DNA from: a virus
Strand: one strand, 5' to 3'
DNA: 27,460 bases
Virus record (IMG/VR): IMGVR_UViG_3300009684_000141
Span: 1-27,460 of that record
Shown: positions 21,122 through 27,460 of the stretch, one piece after another
Numbering within the stretch: the first letter of the stretch is position 1
Layout: each line of letters opens with the position of its first letter
The notes under the pieces: model-generated
The model's database searches: none
What the model was told of the DNA's origin: nothing
What the model saw: only the letters and a program-made list of their open reading frames with translations
Position numbers and translations under genes: made by a program

Positions 21122-21567
21122 TCGTAGGATTTACTGCTGGCACGTTTGATCTGTGCCACGCAGGACATCTTATGCTTTTAAAGGAAGCTAAAGAAAAGTG
21201 TGACTATCTTGTTGTTGGCTTACATACTGATCCATCAAAAGAAAGAGATTGGAAATCTTCTCCTACAGAAACAGTACTTGAGCGATATATCAGACTAAAG
21301 TCTTGTTTGTTTGTCGATGAAATTGTTCCATATGACACAGAAAATGATCTTGTTGCTTTGTTAATGTTTATCAATCCAGATATTAGATTTGTTGGCGATG
21401 ATTATAACGCAGAAGAAGTTGAAAGAATAACTGGATATGATAAATGTACTAACGTTGCTTATGTGGATCGCTCACATAATTTTAGCTCGACAAAACTAAA
21501 AACGCGAATAAAACACGAAAAACAGAGTATTACATCATGGGAAAAAGAAGCAATTTTCAAAGGGTAG
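21118..21567 (+). CDS. Cytidylyltransferase-like nucleotidyltransferase
   Basis: The 149-residue protein has VGFTAGTFDLCHAGHLMLL with the HxGH motif (HAGH 14-17) and the RYIRLKS and STKLKTRI motifs of TagD/GCT-type nucleotidyltransferases. Such enzymes join a CTP to a phosphoalcohol such as glycerol phosphate, or to a sugar phosphate. The natural substrate in phages is unknown; it may feed the putative glycosyltransferase or a surface or DNA modification. It overlaps the MazG-like gene by 4 bases and the next gene by 31. Confidence 0.85.
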   Translation: MIVGFTAGTFDLCHAGHLMLLKEAKEKCDYLVVGLHTDPSKERDWKSSPTETVLERYIRLKSCLFVDEIVPYDTENDLVALLMFINPDIRFVGDDYNAEEVERITGYDKCTNVAYVDRSHNFSSTKLKTRIKHEKQSITSWEKEAIFKG

Positions 21568-22058
21568 AAAGAGATTTCTATCCAACGCCAATGGCAGCAG
21601 TTATTCCATTGTTATCTCATCTATCGAAAAATACAAACTTTGTTGAGCCTTGTGCTGGTAATGGCGCATTAATTGATCACTTGACATTATGTGGTCATGT
21701 GTGTACAGATGCATGGGACATAGAACCTCTTCGACAAGATATTAAACAAGCAGATGCTTTGACTATAGGTCTTGGTGATTCGGATTGTTTTATTACCAAT
21801 CCTCCTTGGAATAGAAAAATTCTTCATCCTATGATTGAGCACCTATCAACTATAGCACCAACTTGGCTTCTTTTTGATGCCGATTGGATACACACAAAAC
21901 AAAGCATTAAGTTTATGCCAAGGCTAAGGAAGATCATTAGTATTGGTCGAGTTAAGTGGATACCTGATAGTAAAACGACAGGTAAAGATAATTGTTGCTG
22001 GTATTTGTTTGATCATCCAAGAGATGGTAGAAATCCAGTGTTTGTTCCAAGACAATAA
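21537..22058 (+). CDS. DNA adenine methyltransferase-like protein (NPPW type)
   Basis: The 173-residue protein has DFYPTP (13-18), the SAM-binding motif FVEPCAGNGALI (35-46) and the catalytic motif NPPW (88-91). This is the compact N6-adenine methyltransferase form seen in phages. It overlaps the nucleotidyltransferase gene by 31 bases, so the start could be slightly internal. No target-recognition domain is obvious. Methylation may protect phage DNA from host restriction enzymes or adjust gene expression. Confidence 0.8.
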   Translation: MGKRSNFQRVERDFYPTPMAAVIPLLSHLSKNTNFVEPCAGNGALIDHLTLCGHVCTDAWDIEPLRQDIKQADALTIGLGDSDCFITNPPWNRKILHPMIEHLSTIAPTWLLFDADWIHTKQSIKFMPRLRKIISIGRVKWIPDSKTTGKDNCCWYLFDHPRDGRNPVFVPRQ

Positions 22059-22067
22059 AGGTTTATA

Positions 22068-23051
22068 ATGACTGTTACAATTTTAGAAGGCGATTGCCGA
22101 GAATCACTTCGGACATTGCCATATAAGTCTGTTCATTGTTGTGTTACTTCTCCTCCATATTTCGGACTACGAGATTATGGGGTAGAAGGACAACTTGGTC
22201 TTGAACAAACTCCAGATCAATATGTTGCTGAATTGGTATCTGTCTTTCGTGAAGTTCATAATGTTCTAAGAGATGATGGTACAGTTTGGCTAAACATTGG
22301 TGACAGTTACGCATCGTTTCGTGATGGAAAAGCAACTCCAGACACAACTCGTGGGGATTCTCTTGGTACATTAGTTGATACAGGTAAAGCTAAGAACCGA
22401 ATGGCTTCTACTTTTGTTAACACTCCGATCAAGCATAAAGACTTAATTGGAATTCCTTGGAAAGTAGCGTTTGCTCTTCAGGCAGATGGTTGGTATCTTC
22501 GTCAAGATATTATTTGGAACAAACCAAATCCTATGCCAGAAAGCGTTAAGGATCGTTGTACCAAGTCGCATGAATATATCTTCTTGCTATCTAAGAGTGA
22601 GAAATATTATTTTGATTACGAGGCAATCAAGGAACCTGCTACAACTTCTCCTGCCAGTAGAAATAAAGCCGCCGAAGGTTATCAAGCTGATTATCCTCAT
22701 GGCGATAGATTTTCAGAAGGCGAAAGAGTTTGGGGCGCAGATGGCAAAAGAAATAAAAGAAGCGTTTGGAATGTTCCTTTACGTCCATATAAAGGCGCTC
22801 ACTTTGCCACCTTCCCTATGGACTTAATTGAGCCGTGTATTCTAGCAGGATGTCCTGTTGGTGGTACTGTGCTTGATCCATTTGGTGGAGCAGGAACAAC
22901 AGCCATTGTTTCCAATAACAATGATCGCAATTCTATTTTGTGTGAACTCAATCCAGAATATGTTGAGCTAGCCAAAAATAGAATAGCCTTAGAAGAAAAA
23001 ATCCAACGAATAAAAACACCAACCACAACTTTAGAGCAATTTTTCTCTTGA
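22068..23051 (+). CDS. DNA methyltransferase (SPPY type, N4-cytosine or N6-adenine)
   Basis: The 327-residue protein has motif IV TSPPY (27-31) near the N-terminus and motif I LDPFGGAGTT (269-278) near the C-terminus, with motifs in the beta order. The region between (about 80-240) would hold target recognition. SPPY proteins are often N4-cytosine methyltransferases, though some methylate adenine. RBS AAAGG lies upstream. It is the last gene of the operon, ended by the terminator at 23057. With the preceding gene it gives the phage two methylation activities. Confidence 0.88.
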   Translation: MTVTILEGDCRESLRTLPYKSVHCCVTSPPYFGLRDYGVEGQLGLEQTPDQYVAELVSVFREVHNVLRDDGTVWLNIGDSYASFRDGKATPDTTRGDSLGTLVDTGKAKNRMASTFVNTPIKHKDLIGIPWKVAFALQADGWYLRQDIIWNKPNPMPESVKDRCTKSHEYIFLLSKSEKYYFDYEAIKEPATTSPASRNKAAEGYQADYPHGDRFSEGERVWGADGKRNKRSVWNVPLRPYKGAHFATFPMDLIEPCILAGCPVGGTVLDPFGGAGTTAIVSNNNDRNSILCELNPEYVELAKNRIALEEKIQRIKTPTTTLEQFFS

Positions 23052-23075
23052 CTTTTCTTGCCCTCATGTTATAGT
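23048..23075 (+). promoter_or_regulatory. Sigma70-type promoter of gp43, nested in a terminator
   Basis: TTGACT (23048-23053), a 16-base spacer and TATAGT (23070-23075). The -10 lies in the loop of the terminator hairpin 23057-23084. Confidence 0.75.
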
Positions 23076-23089
23076 GGGGGCAAGTTTTT
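23057..23089 (+). terminator. Intrinsic terminator ending the regA-methyltransferase operon
   Basis: CTTGCCCTCA (23057-23066) pairs over 10 bp (one G-T) with TGGGGGCAAG (23075-23084); the 8-base loop is TGTTATAG; a T run follows (23085-23089). Confidence 0.85.
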
Positions 23090-23102
23090 ATTGTGAGGTA
23101 CT

Positions 23103-25622
23103 ATGAAATTTTATACAGAGGCTTCGCAACGAGGCAACAATATCTTTATTCGTGGATATAACAATGGGCAGCGAGTTCAAAAGAAGATTCAGTATGAGCC
23201 ATATTTGTTTATTTCCAGCAAGAAAGAAGATGCTCCATATAAAACTCTAGATGGTCGCCCTGCTGATCGTATTGATTTTGATAGTATTAAGGAAGCTAAA
23301 GAATTTATTGCTCGTTACAAAGGCGTAGAAGGGGTAAGCATTTATGGTCTAAATTCTTTCCTCTATACGTATCTTAACGATGAATATCCTGGTCAAGTTG
23401 AGTTTGATTTGAATGAGATCAGAACTGTTAGTCTGGATATCGAGTGTGCGCCTGAAGGAGAAGAAACTGGATTTCCTAATATCCAAACTGCAAATCAACC
23501 TATTACAGCTATCACTTGTAAGTTTAGGGATAAGCACTATTCTTTTGGTTGCGGACAATTTGTATCAAAGGCAAGCAATGTAATATATAAGAAGTGCAGC
23601 GATGAGCGTGAGCTTCTGTTGGAGTTCATCGGGTGGTGGGAAGCTACTGATCCTGATGTGGTCACTGGTTGGAACATCGAGTTCTTTGACGTTCCTTACA
23701 TTGTAAATCGTATTAAGCGTGTATTGAATGAAGATCAGGCAAAGCGTCTTTCGCCTTGGAAGATTCTTGATGAGCGTGAGATTGAAATTCAAGGTCGAGA
23801 GCAACAAACCTTCCGTCCAATGGGAGTTTGTGTTCTAGACTATCTAAAGGTTTATAAGCAATTCACTTATGTTCAGCAGGAAAGCTATAAGCTAGACCAT
23901 ATTGCCTTCGTCGAACTCGGTGAACGTAAGCTAGACTATACAGGATATGACGGACTAACCGATCTCTATCGTCGTAACTTTCAGCAATATCTTGAATACA
24001 ACATTCATGACGTTGAACTAGTAGCTAGGCTAGAGGAGAAGCTAGGTCTTCTTGCTCTGGGTATGACACTATCTTATGATGCCAAGATTACATACAGCGA
24101 TATGTTTACGAGCATTCGTCTGTGGGATATTATTATTCATAATTATCTTCTTGATCGTAATATTGTCATTCCTTTGGCTAAGGACTATAAAAAGGGTGAA
24201 AAGTTTGCTGGTGCATATGTTCGTGAACCAAAGATTGGAATGCACAAGTGGGTTGCTACCTTCGACGTTAACAGTCTGTATCCAAGTTTGATTGTTCAGA
24301 ATAATATGAGTCCAGAAACTTATGTTAATAAGATTCCAAAGATACCAGACATTGATGCTTTGCTTGATGGTAAGTTGAGTGACAAACTTCGTGATAAGCT
24401 AGTCGAAAGCAATTATGCTTTATCGGCAAATGGTGCTCTTTGGGATAAGTCCAAACGAGGTATCTTTCCAGAACTCGTCATTAAGATGTATGATGAGCGT
24501 AAGGCATATCAGAAGAAGCTAAAGGCAGCTAAGGTTGAGAACGAGGCAAACCCAAGTCAAGAAAACTCAAATTTGATTTCTCGTTATCACAACCTTCAGC
24601 TAGTCAAGAAGATTGTTTTGAACAGTCTTTATGGCGCAACTGGAAATGCATCGTTTCGTTTTTATCAAAATGACTATGCAGAGGGTATTACTCTTCACGG
24701 TCAGTTGGCTATTCGGTGGGTCGCCAATGATATTAACAATTACATCAACAAGACACTGAAGACAGACAATAAAGAATATGTAGTATATTGTGATACTGAT
24801 TCGGTCTTTGTTTCTTTGGATGGTATCGTCAAGAGTGTATTTGGAAACTCTAAGGATGTTCACAAGATTACAGACTTTGTTAATAAGGTTTGTTCTGAAA
24901 CACTTGAGAAGATCATTGAAGATTCATTTGAGCGGCTAAAGAATTATACCAATTCTTATGTAAATCAAATGAAGATGAAGCGAGAGAACATCTGTGATAC
25001 TGCTATCTTCCTTGCGAAGAAGAAGTACATCATGAATGTTTATGATAGTGAAGGTTTCCGATATGACGAGCCTAAGCTATACATCAAGGGAGTTGAAGCC
25101 GTGCGATCTTCAACTCCTGGCTCTTGCCGGGAAAAGATTAAAGACAGCCTAAACATTATCATGCAAGGCACAAACGAAGAACTAATTTTGTTTATTGATA
25201 AGTTTAGGAATGACTTTAAGAAGATGTCTTTTGAAGAGATTGCATTCCCTCGTGGGTGCAATAATATTGAAAAGTATTCTAATGGGGACATGAAGTTATA
25301 TAAAGATGGCGTACCAATGCATGTTCGAGCAGCTATTGTCTATAATGATCTTCTTAGGAAGAACAATTTAAACAAGCGATATGCTACAATCAAAGAAGGA
25401 GAGAAGATCAAGTTTTGTTATATGAAACTTCCAAATACCTTCCAAGAGAACGTTCTTGCTTGTAATGGTGAGCTTCCGCCAGAACTAAACCTCGATAGGT
25501 TTATTGATTATTCTGTTCAATTCGATAAAGCATTTCTAGAGCCAATTAAGAATATCACTAAGGCTATCAACTGGACTACAGAAGAAGTATCAACACTAGA
25601 AGGACACTTTGAGGATGAATAA
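23103..25622 (+). CDS. 43: Replicative DNA polymerase gp43
   Basis: The 839-residue family B polymerase has an intact proofreading domain: Exo I DIECAP (112-117), Exo II NIEFFD (191-196), Exo III YNIHD (299-303). It also has the polymerase motifs: A DVNSLYPS (388-395), B KKIVLNSLYGATG (502-514) and C YCDTDS (562-567), where most relatives have YGDTDS. T4 gp43 has 898 residues. It is the polymerase of the phage replisome with gp45 and gp44/62. GTGAGG lies upstream of the start. Its own promoter is nested in the preceding terminator. The stop overlaps the start of the next gene. Confidence 0.97.
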   Translation: MKFYTEASQRGNNIFIRGYNNGQRVQKKIQYEPYLFISSKKEDAPYKTLDGRPADRIDFDSIKEAKEFIARYKGVEGVSIYGLNSFLYTYLNDEYPGQVEFDLNEIRTVSLDIECAPEGEETGFPNIQTANQPITAITCKFRDKHYSFGCGQFVSKASNVIYKKCSDERELLLEFIGWWEATDPDVVTGWNIEFFDVPYIVNRIKRVLNEDQAKRLSPWKILDEREIEIQGREQQTFRPMGVCVLDYLKVYKQFTYVQQESYKLDHIAFVELGERKLDYTGYDGLTDLYRRNFQQYLEYNIHDVELVARLEEKLGLLALGMTLSYDAKITYSDMFTSIRLWDIIIHNYLLDRNIVIPLAKDYKKGEKFAGAYVREPKIGMHKWVATFDVNSLYPSLIVQNNMSPETYVNKIPKIPDIDALLDGKLSDKLRDKLVESNYALSANGALWDKSKRGIFPELVIKMYDERKAYQKKLKAAKVENEANPSQENSNLISRYHNLQLVKKIVLNSLYGATGNASFRFYQNDYAEGITLHGQLAIRWVANDINNYINKTLKTDNKEYVVYCDTDSVFVSLDGIVKSVFGNSKDVHKITDFVNKVCSETLEKIIEDSFERLKNYTNSYVNQMKMKRENICDTAIFLAKKKYIMNVYDSEGFRYDEPKLYIKGVEAVRSSTPGSCREKIKDSLNIIMQGTNEELILFIDKFRNDFKKMSFEEIAFPRGCNNIEKYSNGDMKLYKDGVPMHVRAAIVYNDLLRKNNLNKRYATIKEGEKIKFCYMKLPNTFQENVLACNGELPPELNLDRFIDYSVQFDKAFLEPIKNITKAINWTTEEVSTLEGHFEDE

Positions 25623-25866
25623 TGATGATTTTGACTTTGGGTTTACCACAGTCAGTGAACAAGAAATCAATAAGGTGGCAGAGACATTTAAAGTTTCTGC
25701 TGATACCTACCAACAAAAATATGCGGCAGTGCTTTCATTGTTCAAGCCACTATTGAACAATCTACTGAAGGATGCCGATACCCAGCCATATATTTACTGG
25801 CCAAATCGAAGTGCCAAGATCGCAGAAGTTCTTAAGCGACTTGATACAATCGACAAGTCTAAATAA
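25615..25866 (+). CDS. Small conserved gene between 43 and uvsX
   Basis: I start it at ATG 25615, with AAGGA about 10 bases upstream, within the end of 43. The 83-residue product begins MNNDDFDFGFTTVSEQE and ends YIYWPNRSAKIAEVLKRLDTI. The DFDFGF start and the YxWPNR...KI...LD end are shared by small proteins found beside uvsX in other T4-like phages, as I recall. Its role is unknown. Linkage to polymerase suggests a replication or recombination accessory. Confidence 0.75.
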   Translation: MNNDDFDFGFTTVSEQEINKVAETFKVSADTYQQKYAAVLSLFKPLLNNLLKDADTQPYIYWPNRSAKIAEVLKRLDTIDKSK

Positions 25867-25887
25867 AACTGAGAGGTAGTTCCTCTC
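25859..25887 (+). promoter_or_regulatory. Late promoter candidate CTAAATAA with hairpin before uvsX
   Basis: CTAAATAA (25859-25866) overlaps the preceding stop. A hairpin GAGAGG-TAGTT-CCTCTC (25871-25887) follows, without a T run, so it is more likely a leader structure than a terminator. AAAGGAAA lies before the uvsX ATG. Confidence 0.35.
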
Positions 25888-25918
25888 GTTAAAACAATCA
25901 ACAAACAAAGGAAATACA

Positions 25919-26971
25919 ATGAATACTAAACTAATGAGCAAGCTGTTGGCTGCTGGTTCTATTAAGCTAGCCTCTACTCTTTCTGAGTCTGCTTTCTTCA
26001 ATAAGAAAGATATCATTCAGACAAAACTTCCAATCCTAAACTTAGCTTTTTCTGGATCGCTTGATGGTGGTCTAGTTCCTGGTTTGACAATCTTTGCTGG
26101 CGCATCGAAGTCATTCAAGACCTTGTTGGGTCTATATTGTATGAAGGCTTACTTCGATAAGTATCCAGATGCAATCGCCATCGTATATGATTCGGAGTTT
26201 GGTATTACTCCAGAATATCTTTCTAGTAATGGTATTGATACTTCACGAGTTATTCACATTCCTATTGAACACATTGAGCAACTCAAGTTTGATATTGTTA
26301 AGCGTCTAGAACAAATTAATCGTGGTGATCGTGTATTCTTGCTTCTTGATTCTCTTGGTGCGTTGTCATCCAAGAAGGAAGTAGAAGATGCAATGGACGA
26401 AAAGTCTGTCACTGATATGACCCGTGCTAAGGCTATTCGTTCTCTTCTTCGTATCATTACACCTCACTTGACGATGAAGGACATTCCTATGATTGTCGTC
26501 AATCACATCTATCAAACTATGGAACTCTTTTCCAGGTCTGTTGTAGGCGGTGGTACTGCTGTTACATATTCTGCCAATCAAATTTTTATTATTTCTAAGG
26601 CACAAGAAAAAGATGGTTCTGATCTTGTTGGTTGGAACTTTACAATAAATATCGAGAAGTCTCGTTTCGTTAAAGAGAAGGCTAAGTTCCCATTCACAGT
26701 AACATACGAAGGCGGAATTAATAAGTGGTCTGGTCTTCTTGATATTGCAATGGAAGCCAGTCTTGTTGTCAAGCCTTCTAATGGTTGGTATTCTCGTGTT
26801 AATCTAGAAACTGGAGAAGTAGAAGACAAGAAGTTTAGGTTTAAAGATACCAATACTTCTGAATTCTGGAAGGCTATGCTTTCTAATCCTCTCTTCAATG
26901 ATAAGATTAAGAAAATGTATCAAATAGCAATGGCTCCTCCTTCTGAAAATATTGCAGAGGATGACGATTAA
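25919..26971 (+). CDS. uvsX: Recombinase UvsX (RecA/Rad51-like)
   Basis: The 350-residue protein has Walker A GASKSFKT (61-68; T4 has the GxSKSFK form), Walker B VFLLLDS (139-145), the KEVEDAMDEKSVTDMTRAKA block and DIPMIVVNHIYQTM. T4 UvsX has 391 residues. It catalyses strand exchange that feeds recombination-dependent replication, loaded by UvsY and opposed by UvsW, both encoded earlier. The acidic C-terminus (ENIAEDDD) matches the T4 trend. Confidence 0.95.
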   Translation: MNTKLMSKLLAAGSIKLASTLSESAFFNKKDIIQTKLPILNLAFSGSLDGGLVPGLTIFAGASKSFKTLLGLYCMKAYFDKYPDAIAIVYDSEFGITPEYLSSNGIDTSRVIHIPIEHIEQLKFDIVKRLEQINRGDRVFLLLDSLGALSSKKEVEDAMDEKSVTDMTRAKAIRSLLRIITPHLTMKDIPMIVVNHIYQTMELFSRSVVGGGTAVTYSANQIFIISKAQEKDGSDLVGWNFTINIEKSRFVKEKAKFPFTVTYEGGINKWSGLLDIAMEASLVVKPSNGWYSRVNLETGEVEDKKFRFKDTNTSEFWKAMLSNPLFNDKIKKMYQIAMAPPSENIAEDDD

Positions 26972-26974
26972 AGG

Positions 26975-27003
26975 TTGACATTTTTATAATCCTACTATAT
27001 ACT
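26975..27003 (+). promoter_or_regulatory. Sigma70-type promoter of gene 41
   Basis: TTGACA (26975-26980), a 17-base spacer and TATACT (26998-27003). It lies just after the uvsX stop. Confidence 0.85.
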
Positions 27004-27026
27004 CGTTCTATAACTAGGAGAAATTA

Positions 27027-27460
27027 ATGTCGATTGAGCAAACTATTCTATCAAACCTTATTCACAATAAGGAATATGCGAGAAAGGTTCTTCCTTTCGT
27101 AAAGCCAGAATATTTTGCTGATCAATCGTATCGTACCTTGTTTTCTTTGATTGATGAATACACACACAAATATAATGAGCCTCCCTCAAAGGAGGCTCTA
27201 CATATTGACCTTGATAACAAAACAGGACTTAATGAAGAGTTGTTCAAAGATACACAAGAACTTGTGTCTTCTCTTCAGTATGATGATCAGACAAATTCTG
27301 ACTGGCTTCTAGATGAAACAGAACGTTACTGTCAAGAACAAGCAGTCTATAACGCCTTGATGGAAAGTATCGCTATCCATTCTGGTAATGATAAGGATAA
27401 GGATAAGGGGTCTATTCCTGAAATCCTTTCCGAAGCCTTGGCTGTATCTTTTGATACAAA
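27027..27460 (+). CDS. 41: Replicative DNA helicase gp41, N-terminal part (partial)
   Basis: ATG 27027 has TAGGAG upstream. The frame runs off the right edge after 144 codons. The product begins MSIEQTILSNLIHNKEYARK, with PEYFADQSYRTLF, ELVSSLQYDDQTNSDWLLDE, TERYCQEQAVYNALMES and AIHSGND. T4 gp41 has the matching HSWLVKETEKYVQQRAM and IPDIMRQALSISFDS segments; here SIPEILSEALAVSFDT. Gp41 is the DnaB-like hexameric helicase. Its ATPase domain lies outside the window. Confidence 0.93.
   Translation, partial: MSIEQTILSNLIHNKEYARKVLPFVKPEYFADQSYRTLFSLIDEYTHKYNEPPSKEALHIDLDNKTGLNEELFKDTQELVSSLQYDDQTNSDWLLDETERYCQEQAVYNALMESIAIHSGNDKDKDKGSIPEILSEALAVSFDT

Noticed and set aside
24600-24863. Minus-strand open frames inside gene 43
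   Set aside because: They overlap polymerase motifs B and C, have no start signals and match nothing recognisable.
1-27460. CRISPR array, insertion sequence or attachment site
   Set aside because: No regularly spaced repeats and no transposase or integrase gene were seen. The only clear tandem repeat is the 17-bp pair at 15884.

Overview
The window is a stretch of a T4-superfamily myovirus genome. It holds, recognisably, the capsid genes 21 (3' end), 22 and 23, a tail-tube-fold gene, the recombination genes uvsY, uvsW and uvsX, the late sigma factor 55, the 47/46 nuclease, the sliding clamp 45, clamp loader 44/62, regA, DNA polymerase 43 and the 5' end of helicase 41. The DNA is AT-rich. Strong TTGACA/TATAnT promoters and the AT-rich T4-like gene set would fit the low-GC T4-like phages of Alphaproteobacteria (Caulobacter Cr30 / Sinorhizobium phiM12 type). 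That host guess is inference from gene content, not something the sequence proves.

Layout. 1-3600: capsid module with late promoters (TATAAATA/CTAAATA), two terminators and a relic of a GIY-YIG homing endonuclease between gene 23 and the tail-tube gene. 3611-10657: uvsY-uvsW-LSm-like gene, then a sigma70-type promoter and gp55, small ORFs with a second endonuclease relic, gp47 (frameshifted at its start), gp46, peptide deformylase and a DUF3310-like gene. 10683-13242: late accessory genes, two of them with N-terminal capsid-targeting-like leaders, plus a glycosyltransferase-like protein. 13250-14045: promoter, structured leader and gp45. 14068-18917: an accessory island that splits the usual 45-44-62-regA-43 cluster, with tRNA-Gly, tRNA-Thr, a 549-aa minus-strand gene, a metallophosphoesterase, a winged-helix protein, tRNA-Ser, an unclassified tRNA-like RNA, a ParB-like protein and two small early genes. 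18990-27460: 44-62-regA, a nucleotide-metabolism and DNA-methylation insert, 43, a small conserved gene, uvsX and 41.

How it works together. Six host-type promoters drive the replication and early blocks. Gp55, working with gp45, would switch RNA polymerase to the TATAAATA/CTAAATA late promoters that precede capsid, tRNA and accessory genes. Several promoters sit inside hairpins. At 17743-17784 a late promoter lies in the 5' arm and loop of a 13-bp hairpin that also hides the ribosome binding site, as known for T4 genes e and soc. At 23048-23089 a sigma70-type promoter is nested in the terminator of the preceding operon.

The most interesting candidate system is a set of late proteins (10683, 11852, 17786) whose first residues resemble the T4 internal-protein capsid targeting sequence with a gp21 cleavage site. 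Two of them carry ParB/sulfiredoxin-like DGxH motifs. They may be packaged in the head and injected with the DNA. This is inference and needs virion proteomics.
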